From assembly GCF_947493595.1 (NCBI RefSeq), contig NZ_CANLRL010000007.1, forward strand, positions 62,001 to 126,000: a DNA stretch of 64,000 bases, read 5' to 3'. A program made the translations under genes and the position numbers. This document shows, in pieces, positions 1-9,710 of this stretch (position 1 is its first letter; every line of letters starts with the position of its first letter). Source of the DNA: an uncultured Shimia sp. Lineage in GTDB: Bacteria > Pseudomonadota > Alphaproteobacteria > Rhodobacterales > Rhodobacteraceae. Below the pieces are notes generated by a model that saw only the letters and a program-made list of their open reading frames with translations, had not been told where the DNA came from and did no database searches.

Positions 1-403
1 TTTCTGGGTTTGGCACGGTGCTTAAAGCTTCAAAAAGCGCGTCCACATTGTCTTCATGCCACAGCGGATCAATCACAGTTTCAGCCCAGATGTTGGCTGC
101 GGTTTGGTCTGCGCCATTGAGCGCGACGCAGGCAGCCACAGGGAAGGCACGCTTGTGTGCGTCCAATGACGGGACAACACACAAAAGCAATGGACCCGCG
201 GGGCCGGCGATGACAGCGCGAATGCCGCCTGCGGGCCAGCGCTCTGGATGATGTGCCGCCTGGCCAAGTTTTTTTGTCAGAAAGCGATCCAGTACCCCAC
301 GTACCCCCGACGACAAGCCGCGCGCAACAAAGTCGCCCGCACATGGCACCTTACCAAAAAAGCCTGTTTGGTCTTGATAAGCGGACGAGTGCTTAGTTCC
401 CAT
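1..403 (-). CDS. tagF: T6SS accessory protein TagF (ImpM family), 3' end cut by window edge
   Basis: Reading the minus strand from the ATG at 403 gives an open frame to the window edge (about 134 residues). It has the family signature near the N-terminus: GFFGKVPCAGDFVARGL, then an LDRFL helix and a GP-GP-LLLCVVPS core. TagF proteins are post-translational repressors of T6SS assembly and are often found beside tssM. The ATG follows the tssM stop directly (TGA then ATG), so the two are translationally linked. In some alphaproteobacteria TagF is fused to a PppA phosphatase domain; the missing C-terminus lies outside the window, so a fusion cannot be judged. Confidence 0.85.
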   Translation of the reverse strand, partial: MGTKHSSAYQDQTGFFGKVPCAGDFVARGLSSGVRGVLDRFLTKKLGQAAHHPERWPAGGIRAVIAGPAGPLLLCVVPSLDAHKRAFPVAACVALNGADQTAANIWAETVIDPLWHEDNVDALFEALSTVPNPE

Positions 404-3400
404 TCAAAAACCACGCGGGCAGGAAAAGCCCGAAAAAAGTTGTAAATCAAATGGGTTTTCCACTGAGTTAGCTCTCAGGTCAAAGCGAGCAGAGTAGCCG
501 CTAGCCCCCAGCGACAACTTGAAAACTTCGGGGAGCGTGGTCTTGGACAAGCGCCCCTTGCGCAACAGGCGCAGCAGCGCCCAGCTACCGGTCTCGGATG
601 TGATCAGCTCAGAAGATCCGTCCACCGGCGCAAATGTCAGAGTGATCATATTGGTGCCATCCGGCCCCGGCCAGGTCATGGGCAAGGGGCGTGTTGCGGC
701 ATTGAAATAGCTCAACACTTGCCCGTCCACATTGAGCGTCACGCGGGAGGCATTGGCGCTTAGATCCTTGGGTTCCAAGGCAAAGGCCACCACTGGCCCC
801 GCGCCTCCGGGGAACAGCGCATCACGCATCGAACGGGCATTTTCAAATGGCTTTAGCAATTCGGCATCCAGACCAAAATCCGCCCGCCATTGCCACGGGC
901 GCACGGCAGTGTCGATGTAAGCCCCAAGGTTGTCGTCGGTGAAACTGTCAACCAAACCGCCGGGGCCAAACAGACGCGAGAAGTCGAGCGTGTTCACGTC
1001 AATCGCGCTGGATGGGTCAAACGGATACCGGCCCGCGGTCGCGGATCGACAGAACGGCAATACATCGGCGCGCCAACGTGCATTGAGCTGTGCGAGCACC
1101 GCGTCTCTGGTGACGCTGATGGCGTCACCTGCGATACCTGCGATCCACTGGTCAATTGGATCGGGTAAGGTGGCAGCTTCATTGGCAATTGCGCCAGTCA
1201 ACTGCGGCAGCCCTCCTCGGGCTAGTAATGCGGATTGTGGATCTGGACTGGCGGCAACGGTCTGTAATTCATTTGAAAGCGCAGTCAGCGCCACTACAGC
1301 GTCATCGAGTGATGGTGGCACGCCATCCACTTCTTGAACTGTGCCTCGGATGGGAGCGAAGTGGTCTGACACGGGTGTGCCTGGCGGCAGTTCCGGGGGG
1401 CCTCCACTGCTGCTGTTACCAACGCCGGACTTGCGTGCAATCCGGCTGGTTGATTTCACCAGCTTACCAATTTTTCCGAGTTTGGAGGCGGCTTTAAGGC
1501 CCGCCTTTTGGGCGGCTGCACCGCCGTCGCCTTCGGGGGCGATGTAAGCCAAATGCGTCTCGGCAACGACCGAGAGCAGAAGACGTTTGAGTGAGGAATC
1601 GACAGAGGAAAGATCTTTGAGATTGGCGCGGGCCTGATTGAGATCACTGATTGGTGTCAGGCGAATGTCGCGCAGGAAACTGTCCCACTGCGCAATGTAG
1701 TCGTCATAGTAGAGCTTGAGGATGTCTTTCTCTAATGTATCGGCGTTGGCCTCAGCACTTTCTGCGCAACCACCGGCGAAGACCGCGCGATCCAGTAAGG
1801 CTTGCGCCGCGACTTCGGGCAACAGCGGCAGCACGCTTTCGTGAAAGGCATTATAAGTGAAGGCCCCTGGCAAGCCCACGCGTAGGGTTTTCTCAGAGAG
1901 ACGAGAGAAGACTTGTGTGCCTTTTGGTCCGGTCTGCTCTGCCGGGATCCAATCCGGCAGTCCCGCCAATGCCGGATCGCTGCGAAGCGCACGATAGGCC
2001 CGTACGGCCAAGGGAATGGTGCAGATTGACTCCAAGGCGGTTGCAATCAGTGCGGGATCAGCTTCGATTTTGTTTTCCTCAACGGCCATCCGTTCCAGCG
2101 CGGCGAGCTGGTGATCAATGGCTTCATCGGTTGGGAACGGATCAATTGGGGCAAACTCAGGCAAGACTGTCTGCCACCAAACCCCAAGGAATTCGACGTC
2201 ATAAGGCGCGCGGCCGGTGAGCATCTGGTAACTTTTGAGACCACCTAACAGAAATTCAGGATCGCGGGAGTGGCGCCACATAGTGGCTTCCAGCATCGCG
2301 ACCATGCGGGGTTCGAGGATGTTTCTTAGGGTGTGATCATACGAAATGCGCTGTACCTGGGCGAGTTCGGGTTCGGCGGTTGGGCCAAGCGCTGTTAGCG
2401 GGCTGGAGGCCACTACAGTGGCGGCCAAAATCGTTTCATTGGCGGCTTCGAGTGCAAGATTCAAATCCAAAGGATCGGTCGGGGCTTGTCGTGCGGCTAC
2501 ATTCGAGAGCCGGGCAGAAAGAGCGGTTAACTGGCGTTCCTGATCGGTCAAACCGCTTTGGTAGCGCAGGAATGAAAACAAAAAGAGTGTGCCCAGCAGA
2601 ACGGTAACGAGAGCGGACCCTGCCAGTGAACCACGCCAAATCCATCTGCGGCGCTCTTCAGCCCGTGGATCAAACTGGCCCAAACCTGCCTCAGGGAAAA
2701 TTAGATCGGTGAGCATGTTGCGCAGAAAGAAAGAACGTTTTTCGCCATGTGTGCGGCGTTCAGGTGGGGGCGGCGTTATGTCTAATGAGCCCGCAATGCC
2801 CGCCAACATTTGGTCAACCGGTGAGCCCTCCTGTGTGGCTGACGTGAAATAGAACCCGCGAAGCCAGGGGCTTTCTTCGTAGCGGCTCTCACCAAACACG
2901 GCCTCAATGAGAACCTTTAGTGGATGGGTGATCTGTTCCATCTGGCTGGGGAAGCGGAAGACCTCTGCACGACCGGGCAGCGGGAGGTCATCTGACATGC
3001 GCGACAGCAGGCGCTCTTCCAGAGCTTCTTGAAGCAGGGATGACTCGCGTTCGACTGTCAGCGTGTCGACTCGCTCCGTTGTGCCTAGCGTGGCGCCCCA
3101 GACCTGTTCACGCTCTCGCGAATTGAGATCGCCAAAATAGCTTTCAAAGCCTTGCACCAGATCGGTCTTGGTAATCATCAGATAGACGGGCAGGTTCATG
3201 CCCAATTCTTCGCGAAGCTCAGACAGCCTTTTCCGGATTTCACGCCCATGTTCCCGGATCGAGGCATCGTCGCCAAAAAGCTCCAGCACTGACAGGGTCA
3301 GGATGATACCGTTGAGCGCTCGGCGACCGCGGTGTTTTTGCAGTAGGTTCAAGAAGCCTTTCCATTCGGCAGCATCTGCTTCTGGATCGGATTGTTGCTG

Positions 3401-3958
3401 CACGTAACGTCCAGCTGTGTCGATCAACACAGCGTCTTCCGTGAAGAACCAGTCACAATTGCGCGTTCCACCAATGCCTTTGAGATCGTCGGACAGATCG
3501 ATCGGGAAGTGCAGGCCGGATTGGCGGAGTGCTGTGGTTTTGCCGGTACCGGGCGGTCCGATGATTAAATACCACGGCATGTCGCGCAGGAATTTGCGCC
3601 CACCAAGTTTGGAGCGTTTGAGCTGTTCCAAGATTCCCTGAAACTTGTCCTGCACCTCGGCAATGTTTTCCTCACCTGGAGCCGAGACGGCTTCTGGAGC
3701 AGGAGTGGCGAGTTCAGCGACAAAGGCGCGGTTGGCACGAGCGGCCCGTAGCTGACGGATCAGCATTGAGACCAGCCACAGTATAATTATCACCCCAATC
3801 ACAATCAGACGGGTGACGTCGGAGGCGAGGGGCGCACTTTCACCAAAGCTGATCAAGGGGCCATAAAACCAGATGAGCGCGCAAAGCAGAGCTATGCCAA
3901 TTAAGGTCCAAAGTGTGCGGGAAAACAGGATGCCCAAGATTTTTTTAAGAAACCCCAT
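404..3958 (-). CDS. tssM: T6SS membrane complex protein TssM (IcmF family)
   Basis: A protein of about 1184 residues, the usual size for TssM, the inner-membrane component that links TssL to the outer-membrane lipoprotein TssJ. Two N-terminal membrane segments lie near residues 14-34 and 49-68, followed by a cytoplasmic NTPase-like domain with Walker A GPPGTGKTT (about 134-142) and a Walker-B-like VLIDTAGRY. A third membrane segment (ending LFLFSFLRY) precedes the long periplasmic part. The start MGFLKK at 3958 was chosen over an upstream in-frame start at 4036, which would overlap tssL by over 70 bases; with 3958 the gap to tssL is 4 bases. Family and role are clear. Confidence 0.95.
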   Translation of the reverse strand: MGFLKKILGILFSRTLWTLIGIALLCALIWFYGPLISFGESAPLASDVTRLIVIGVIIILWLVSMLIRQLRAARANRAFVAELATPAPEAVSAPGEENIAEVQDKFQGILEQLKRSKLGGRKFLRDMPWYLIIGPPGTGKTTALRQSGLHFPIDLSDDLKGIGGTRNCDWFFTEDAVLIDTAGRYVQQQSDPEADAAEWKGFLNLLQKHRGRRALNGIILTLSVLELFGDDASIREHGREIRKRLSELREELGMNLPVYLMITKTDLVQGFESYFGDLNSREREQVWGATLGTTERVDTLTVERESSLLQEALEERLLSRMSDDLPLPGRAEVFRFPSQMEQITHPLKVLIEAVFGESRYEESPWLRGFYFTSATQEGSPVDQMLAGIAGSLDITPPPPERRTHGEKRSFFLRNMLTDLIFPEAGLGQFDPRAEERRRWIWRGSLAGSALVTVLLGTLFLFSFLRYQSGLTDQERQLTALSARLSNVAARQAPTDPLDLNLALEAANETILAATVVASSPLTALGPTAEPELAQVQRISYDHTLRNILEPRMVAMLEATMWRHSRDPEFLLGGLKSYQMLTGRAPYDVEFLGVWWQTVLPEFAPIDPFPTDEAIDHQLAALERMAVEENKIEADPALIATALESICTIPLAVRAYRALRSDPALAGLPDWIPAEQTGPKGTQVFSRLSEKTLRVGLPGAFTYNAFHESVLPLLPEVAAQALLDRAVFAGGCAESAEANADTLEKDILKLYYDDYIAQWDSFLRDIRLTPISDLNQARANLKDLSSVDSSLKRLLLSVVAETHLAYIAPEGDGGAAAQKAGLKAASKLGKIGKLVKSTSRIARKSGVGNSSSGGPPELPPGTPVSDHFAPIRGTVQEVDGVPPSLDDAVVALTALSNELQTVAASPDPQSALLARGGLPQLTGAIANEAATLPDPIDQWIAGIAGDAISVTRDAVLAQLNARWRADVLPFCRSATAGRYPFDPSSAIDVNTLDFSRLFGPGGLVDSFTDDNLGAYIDTAVRPWQWRADFGLDAELLKPFENARSMRDALFPGGAGPVVAFALEPKDLSANASRVTLNVDGQVLSYFNAATRPLPMTWPGPDGTNMITLTFAPVDGSSELITSETGSWALLRLLRKGRLSKTTLPEVFKLSLGASGYSARFDLRANSVENPFDLQLFSGFSCPRGF

Positions 3959-3962
3959 GCCG

Positions 3963-5321
3963 TTACACTTTCTTTTGCAGGATGATTTCGACGCGCCGAT
4001 TGCGAGCGCGACCCTCTCTGGTCGCATTGTCTGCAATTGGATCAGCGGCGGCTTTGCCTTCAGAAGAAAGCAGGGTCTCTGGTACGCCCGCCGCGATCAG
4101 CATGTCCGCAATGGTTTTGGCGCGCGCTTCGCTTAACCCTTGATTAGATTGGAACGGATTGCTGCGCTGCACCGGCACACTGTCCGTATGGCCGACAACT
4201 CTCACTTGGCCAATGACTTCTTGGTACTCGTTGATGACGTTGGCCACAGAGGTGATGAGATCATTGTATTCCGCGTTCAAATCCGCCTTGGAGGAGCGGA
4301 AAACCTCTGGATCGGTTGATTGGACAACCACCACGGCAATCGACACATCCTCGCGGCCGGTCAAAGCGCGCGCGGTGTCCTTGGGGGCAGCCTCAGCAAA
4401 GAGTGGCAGCAGTTCCAGTAAGACTGGGGCGGCAGCCACAGGCAACACAGGTTCTTCTACTGTTTCAATGATTGGGCGGAAGATGTCAGCGCGTTCGGGC
4501 GGGGGCAGGACAGAAGCGAGTGTATAGAGTTGTTCGCCTTTGGCAGAGAGACGCACACCAAGCCCGATAAAGATCAGGGTAATCACCGCGATTGCAATCA
4601 ACCCGATGGACCAAAGCGGCACGACGAAACGTTTGGGTTCATCCGACGCTTCCACACCATGCCAGTGGGGAGCCAGTGGCGCGTCTTCTGCCTCGCGATC
4701 TTGCAGAAGGCGGGCCAATTGGCTGCGCATTTGAGAGAGGGCTGCTTCGCCGCTGCCGGAAACCCGGTGTTTGCCGCGAAACCCCAAGGACAGGCAGAAA
4801 AAGACCAATTCCAGTAATTCCGGGTCGCGTTCGGGGTAACGCATCAGATCTTCGGTGAGGTCAAAAAACCGCTCGCCCGCGTCTACATTTCCGTAAAGAG
4901 CGGCCACCAAAGGATTTTGCGGCCATCCGGAACTCACGCCCCAGGGGGTGTTGAGCGCCACGTCGTCAAGGAGAGCGGAAACAAACCACGCCCCCTGATC
5001 GGCGCGCGATAATGGCACGCCAGACGCAACGGCGTTGTCCCGCGCATACGTCAGATTGTCCTGCAAACGGGTTCGCAACATGTCTGGTGCTTCAGGTGCG
5101 GTGGCGCGTTCCAGCTCTGGAGCAAGTCCCAAAAGCGGGGCGTAGGCCTTCACAAATGGATTGTCGTTGGCCCGGCCGTCACGCAAACGCGCCTCTAGGC
5201 TTGGGGCGTTTTGAGCCGTCCGTCTCGGTGTGGGCTGATCAGCCTGTTGGCTTCGGCGCACCGGGCGCACGCGCGTGCGTCCCGCGTCGTTTTCCAGTCC
5301 AAAGGGATCATCACCATTCAT
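3963..5321 (-). CDS. tssL: T6SS membrane protein TssL with C-terminal OmpA-like domain
   Basis: 452 residues. The N-terminal half is the DotU/TssL cytoplasmic domain, a single membrane segment spans about 233-257, and the C-terminal 120 residues form an OmpA/MotB-like peptidoglycan-binding domain (VVGHTDSVPV, then RARNRRVEI). This is the extended form of TssL that can anchor the membrane complex to the cell wall. The N-terminal tail carries DPFGL (residues 5-9) and a threonine in GRTRVRP (Thr16). In Agrobacterium the equivalent N-terminal threonine is phosphorylated by PpkA and bound by Fha; here that is inference. The gene lies 4 bases after tssK and 4 bases before tssM. Confidence 0.95.
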   Translation of the reverse strand: MNGDDPFGLENDAGRTRVRPVRRSQQADQPTPRRTAQNAPSLEARLRDGRANDNPFVKAYAPLLGLAPELERATAPEAPDMLRTRLQDNLTYARDNAVASGVPLSRADQGAWFVSALLDDVALNTPWGVSSGWPQNPLVAALYGNVDAGERFFDLTEDLMRYPERDPELLELVFFCLSLGFRGKHRVSGSGEAALSQMRSQLARLLQDREAEDAPLAPHWHGVEASDEPKRFVVPLWSIGLIAIAVITLIFIGLGVRLSAKGEQLYTLASVLPPPERADIFRPIIETVEEPVLPVAAAPVLLELLPLFAEAAPKDTARALTGREDVSIAVVVVQSTDPEVFRSSKADLNAEYNDLITSVANVINEYQEVIGQVRVVGHTDSVPVQRSNPFQSNQGLSEARAKTIADMLIAAGVPETLLSSEGKAAADPIADNATREGRARNRRVEIILQKKV

Positions 5322-5325
5322 AAGA

Positions 5326-6660
5326 TCACCTGCTCACTGCGTAACAATCGATTTCAGGCTCTTTCTCCAACTGCCCAGCGACGCCCAATACGAACCCCGG
5401 GGCCTCCGTTAACGCAGCGAAATGTTCTGAGGTGCGGTCAAGTTCCAGGCAGAGGCGCTCACCGTCAAAAGGGATCTCGCGGGGTTGGCTGTTGAGTGGC
5501 TTGAGCGGGATGCCGGTCAGTTTGGAGGTCCAGAGTTTGTCAAAATCGTCAGCGGCCCCAACCGTGGCCTGATCCACAAAGATTTTGCGCAGTAATGCGT
5601 CCGAGATGCCGCCGCCAATGCGCAAGACAATGCGGTTTCTGTGCAATAGCGCCGGGTTGTCGATGCGCACCGTCCAGATGTTGTCGGAGTGACGGCTGAC
5701 TTTTAGCGCGCGGGCCTTGGGTTCCACGTGCTGCAGGCTCAGTACAAAGGAACGTAAAGTTTCGGCCAGTTCGGTGAAAGCCAGTTGAGGGTCAAGGTGG
5801 TGGTAAGGTGCCACTTCACCCAGGCGGCGTGAAGAGGCGCCATATGTGGCCAGTTGGCCGGCAATGCCCGAAAGTTCCAGGAAAAGCTGAGACGGGTGAA
5901 TGTTGTTCTGCTCGGCCAAATGGGCGAGGCGCTGGCGGGCGCGATTGGAGGCTTCGAGTATGAGCAGGTTTTCCATCGAGGCGCCGGAGCCGCCAAGTAC
6001 CATTGAGCCATGGGCTTCGCTCACCCGATCAAGACCGGTGACCAGCTCTTTGAGTAACTGAGAATACCAACTCACAGCCTCAATGCGAATGGCTGGTGCC
6101 AGAAACAAAGGGTCAAACGCCACGGCGCCTTCGGCAGAAAGGCCCTCAATCCGCGCGACGGGCAGCGCAGTGTATCCGGTGGTTTCCTCGCCCGGAAGGA
6201 TCAGGCGCGGTGCGGTTCGGGCCACTTCGATGTCAGACGGTTCCGCGCCATTGCGCACGGCGTCCCGCGTGGTGACCATTGTGCCTCGCCAGCGCATGCC
6301 GGAGGGTTCTGAATGAGCCGGGTCCATGTCATTGGCGCCTGCGGCCTCGGCGGGCAAGGCAAGGTGCACAAGACCTGAGGCCGTATCGGCATCGACACGC
6401 ACCGGCGCGATCTGGGTCGTGTGATGTGGTGCAGATAGAAACGTGCCGTCAGGTAGGATGCCTTCAGCTTCCAAAAGCGCAATCTGTCCAGCTTCAGCAG
6501 CTACCGGATCCAATTGCAGAGCCAAAAAACCAGCGGATTGCAGGGGGGCGGCATCTACAGCGCGCCGCACCAGCCATTCGGTGTGGCGGTCTTGCTGTTG
6601 AAAATGCTGTGTGCGCAGGAAAAGTCCTTCGGACCAGACAACTCTATTTCTGTCAGTCAT
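5326..6660 (-). CDS. tssK: T6SS baseplate protein TssK
   Basis: 444 residues, the normal TssK length. It begins with the family hallmark VVWSEGLFLRTQHFQQQDRH, which marks the shell domain that contacts the TssFG wedge. TssK trimers connect the cytoplasmic baseplate to TssL and TssM in the inner membrane. The start at 6660 is preceded by AAAGGA at a good distance. It lies 11 bases after the tssJ stop and 4 bases before tssL, inside one long operon. Confidence 0.95.
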   Translation of the reverse strand: MTDRNRVVWSEGLFLRTQHFQQQDRHTEWLVRRAVDAAPLQSAGFLALQLDPVAAEAGQIALLEAEGILPDGTFLSAPHHTTQIAPVRVDADTASGLVHLALPAEAAGANDMDPAHSEPSGMRWRGTMVTTRDAVRNGAEPSDIEVARTAPRLILPGEETTGYTALPVARIEGLSAEGAVAFDPLFLAPAIRIEAVSWYSQLLKELVTGLDRVSEAHGSMVLGGSGASMENLLILEASNRARQRLAHLAEQNNIHPSQLFLELSGIAGQLATYGASSRRLGEVAPYHHLDPQLAFTELAETLRSFVLSLQHVEPKARALKVSRHSDNIWTVRIDNPALLHRNRIVLRIGGGISDALLRKIFVDQATVGAADDFDKLWTSKLTGIPLKPLNSQPREIPFDGERLCLELDRTSEHFAALTEAPGFVLGVAGQLEKEPEIDCYAVSR

Positions 6661-6671
6661 TCACGGGTCCT

Positions 6672-7124
6672 TTACACGGAAGTCAAAGATATGCCGCCTG
6701 GGCCAACATTGATCAGGACACCCTGATTGCCGGACGGAGCGTTGATTTTTGTGCGTACAGTTTTGCCCGCTGGGTCACGGAAGCCGCCGGTCACGCCAAT
6801 CACAGAAGCACCTGGCTGGATCGCGATCACTTTCTCCCCTGACCCACCTGGGGCGAGGGTGATCTGATCGGTGCGAAGAAGTTCAGGGCCAAGTGCGGCA
6901 GCGGGGTTTTGCAAGGCAAAAGCGTCTGCGCTGTCAAAATTGCCGGAACTCGACATTTGCAAGATTGAAATGGTGACTGGGCGATCGCTGCCATCCGGGC
7001 CTGGGTTCATTCCGGTTTGGGCTTGCGCCGCAACCGTGAGGGTGGTGGTGCCGCCGCCCATGCAGGTTGTCAGAACAAGTCCGGCAGAGCCGGTGATCAG
7101 AAAATTGCGTCTTGAAAAAGTCAT
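6672..7124 (-). CDS. tssJ: T6SS outer-membrane lipoprotein TssJ
   Basis: About 150 residues. From the ATG at 7124 (preceded by GGGAG eight bases upstream, with the fha stop one base away) the protein begins MTFSRRNFLITG, then a hydrophobic stretch and a cysteine at about residue 21 (LVLTTC). The rest fits the TssJ beta-sandwich that binds the TssM periplasmic tip. An upstream in-frame ATG at 7148 would overlap fha and is less likely. SRRNFL matches a twin-arginine (Tat) export motif, and LTTC is a loose lipobox, so both route and lipidation need testing. Identity rests on moderate similarity plus its place between fha and tssK. Confidence 0.8.
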   Translation of the reverse strand: MTFSRRNFLITGSAGLVLTTCMGGGTTTLTVAAQAQTGMNPGPDGSDRPVTISILQMSSSGNFDSADAFALQNPAAALGPELLRTDQITLAPGGSGEKVIAIQPGASVIGVTGGFRDPAGKTVRTKINAPSGNQGVLINVGPGGISLTSV

Positions 7125-7125
7125 G

Positions 7126-8646
7126 TCACGATCTCCCTTGATTTTCATATGCGTCTCTGAAATCTGCGCCGACTTCGCCGAGGAACCGCTCTTCCGCGGC
7201 GCGGGCTATTTCGCCGTAACGTTCTACGTAAAGCTGCCACATCTTTGCGCTTGAACCGCCGGCGAGCAGCTTCTCCATCAAGCCAGCGTCTTGCATCTCG
7301 CGTTCGATTGCATCGGGGTCAAAGCTGTCGATCATGCGGCGTAGGGCGGTTTGTAGCGCTGCCCATGTGCGCACCTGATGGTCGTTCAAATCGCGAAAAG
7401 CCCAGTTCACGGCGTCTTCGGGCGCAAGATATCCTTCCCCGCGTGGCTGAAGAAGGGCCGACAGCCCGTCATCAGTTGTGGCCAGAAATTTCAATGGGTT
7501 CACGTTTGCACTAGCAATGATGGTTTGGGCCACGCGCACGCGGTTTTTTTCCTCGGCACGTGTGCGTAAGAGGGCCATAACGCCCTCGACCAGCACGCGT
7601 AGGCAGCGCCCGATGCGTTCCATTTCTTCCTCGCTGGCCTCGGGGGACAATTGTGTCGATGACAAACCCATGCCGCGAAAAAAGGCTGCGCGCAGGGCTG
7701 CGTCATTGCCTGAGGATGCAAGTGCTGCCTGTGCCGATGTGGAGGAAGTTTCAGGGCTTTCTGATGAGGCGGGCTGGGCCTTTTCGGTATCGAGAGCATG
7801 GGCCGGTGGCGACGGTTGCGCCGAGCCCGGGTCCGTTATGGGCGGCGATCCTTGAGAAACTGTGTTTCCTCTGAGCCCAAATGGGTCGCTTGACGATGTC
7901 GCCTGAGGCGAGCGCGCCTCGGTGCTTTTGTGAGCCTCGCCGCGGGTACGGCTTCGATTACTGCCAGCGGATTCTACTGGCTGCCAAAAATCGTTCTCTG
8001 CGGCGGCGTTGGGTTCGGTGACTGGTGTATCGCTGAAGTAGTTGCCAAATCCCCCGTTTTTGCTTTCCTCTTCTTTTGGTTCTTGGGGAGTTGCCCGTGG
8101 GGCACCACGCAGATCAAGGTCAAATGGATCGTCTTGATCTAGTGGTCGAGGTGGACGAGGCTCTTCTTGATCTTGACCTGTGTCGCGGGTGTCTTCGCGC
8201 AGTCCAAACGGGTCAGGTAAACTGTCCGGTCGTTCTTTGGGTGCGGGCGCGACCTCTTCTGAGCCAAATTCGAAGGAAAACACGCCTGCGCCGGAGCGAT
8301 TGGGCGAACGTTGGCTCAGGCTGTTCCGTACCGTCATCTCTTCGATGCGTAGCACAAAATCGCCCAATCTCAGGCGCATGCCTGCATCGATAGGCACTGA
8401 ATTTCCGGCGCCCACGGGATTGGCAGCATTGTCTATGTATAGCCCGCCTGATGACGCGTCTGTCACCATGATACGTCCACGTTCTTCGGTGACAATGGCA
8501 TGGCTGCGTGAGACAAATTTGTCGGGATCATCAATTTGCCAATCGGCGTCCGCACCGCGACCAATCACTAGGCGGCCCCCTCCAAATTCTTTTTCGGAGA
8601 CCACCTGGGGATGGGGGGCGTTTTCCAGAACAAACCTGAGAGTCAT
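7126..8646 (-). CDS. fha: T6SS FHA-domain protein (Fha/TagH)
   Basis: 506 residues. The N-terminal ~95 residues are a forkhead-associated (phosphothreonine-binding) domain with GRGADADWQI, SRSHA and GGLYID-like turns. A long polar, Pro/Glu-rich linker follows, containing two DPFGL copies and a DPFDL. The C-terminal ~190 residues match the T6SS-specific FHA C-terminal domain (FFRGMGL, then ALLRTRAEEKNRVR). Fha proteins act in the PpkA threonine-phosphorylation switch that starts T6SS assembly. The start at 8646 gives an ATGA overlap with the tssG stop and has GGAG nine bases upstream; the longer in-frame start at 8661 is less likely. Confidence 0.93.
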   Translation of the reverse strand: MTLRFVLENAPHPQVVSEKEFGGGRLVIGRGADADWQIDDPDKFVSRSHAIVTEERGRIMVTDASSGGLYIDNAANPVGAGNSVPIDAGMRLRLGDFVLRIEEMTVRNSLSQRSPNRSGAGVFSFEFGSEEVAPAPKERPDSLPDPFGLREDTRDTGQDQEEPRPPRPLDQDDPFDLDLRGAPRATPQEPKEEESKNGGFGNYFSDTPVTEPNAAAENDFWQPVESAGSNRSRTRGEAHKSTEARSPQATSSSDPFGLRGNTVSQGSPPITDPGSAQPSPPAHALDTEKAQPASSESPETSSTSAQAALASSGNDAALRAAFFRGMGLSSTQLSPEASEEEMERIGRCLRVLVEGVMALLRTRAEEKNRVRVAQTIIASANVNPLKFLATTDDGLSALLQPRGEGYLAPEDAVNWAFRDLNDHQVRTWAALQTALRRMIDSFDPDAIEREMQDAGLMEKLLAGGSSAKMWQLYVERYGEIARAAEERFLGEVGADFRDAYENQGRS

Positions 8647-9710
8647 CCGGCCAATCTCCATGACGTGTTGTTGGCAGGGGCAGGCCGGCCTGCAAGATCA
8701 CTAAATGCAAGATCTTCGGCGCCTTTTGTGGGATCCGGTGCAAGCCAGCTGGTGCGGCCGAGCTCGCTGTGCCCTAATTGGGCGGCAGGTACTTCGCCGG
8801 CGGCTAGTACAAGCCGCAACGAAAAAACAGTTTCACGTCCCGCCGCAAACAGAACTGCGTGATGTAGGCGTTCCCAAGTTACCCTACTTTCTAGAAACCG
8901 GTTGAATTGTTCTTGCGTGAGTGGGCCAAGACGGATTTCCGCTTGATCCGCCCGATCAAAGAAACGCGTGCCCATAACTGCGGCCGTTCCAAGAGCTGCA
9001 TGAGCCTGACCCAACCGCGACTGTAAATGTGTCGGGATATCGACCCAACGACCGGTGAATTCCTCCAACGTAACGCGCACACCCACAACTGTTTCCAGAA
9101 AAGCGGTGAGCCTTTCCGGGCTTCGAGCTTGAAGCGCAAGCGAGGTGGCATGGCGCAATTTTGCGCCTTCAAGGTGGTGATCGGAGCTGACAGTGCCGGG
9201 TAAGCCTTGACCCGCGAGCGAACGCATCAGAGCCGTAACCCGACCTCCATCACCAAATGCCACATGAATGTCGGCGCGGGCATCCGCCCAGGCGCGCCAG
9301 TACAAAGCGATTACCCGATGCTGCAGCATATTGATGAAATCAAGAAAGGCCTTGTCCGCAGAAGCGCCTTCCCCTTCGCCAGCAAACCACCGGTTGGACA
9401 TGCGGGCCATGATCCAGCGGGTTAGATGCAGAGGCATGGGACCTTCAGGTCCAATCAAGCCAAGCACATTACTATCGATCCGGATTGGTGTGCTTTCCGA
9501 TCCAGGGGTGAGCGCTTCAACATCACTGGCGGCAAAATTCATGCGTGGGAGTTGTCCGAGACGTGCGGGCTCTTTGGATGCGTCACCTGCGCGTCCGAAC
9601 CGTGTCGTCTCAGTTTCGAGTTGCCGCAACAATTCGAAAAAATCCATCCTTCCTATGCTGTCTGCGAGCGCGTTTAAATCAGCGCGCGTGTGCCTGGCGT
9701 CATCGGCCAT
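8643..9710 (-). CDS. tssG: T6SS baseplate protein TssG
   Basis: 355 residues, the TssG size. It has the N-terminal FFELLRQLE motif, then FLDFINMLQHR followed by LYWRAW, and a PLTQEQFNRF-like segment typical of this family. TssG pairs with two TssF copies to form the baseplate wedge. The ATG at 9710 has GGAGG just upstream and lies within the end of tssF (37-base overlap); it ends in an ATGA overlap with fha, so coupling is likely on both sides. Confidence 0.93.
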   Translation of the reverse strand: MADDARHTRADLNALADSIGRMDFFELLRQLETETTRFGRAGDASKEPARLGQLPRMNFAASDVEALTPGSESTPIRIDSNVLGLIGPEGPMPLHLTRWIMARMSNRWFAGEGEGASADKAFLDFINMLQHRVIALYWRAWADARADIHVAFGDGGRVTALMRSLAGQGLPGTVSSDHHLEGAKLRHATSLALQARSPERLTAFLETVVGVRVTLEEFTGRWVDIPTHLQSRLGQAHAALGTAAVMGTRFFDRADQAEIRLGPLTQEQFNRFLESRVTWERLHHAVLFAAGRETVFSLRLVLAAGEVPAAQLGHSELGRTSWLAPDPTKGAEDLAFSDLAGRPAPANNTSWRLAG

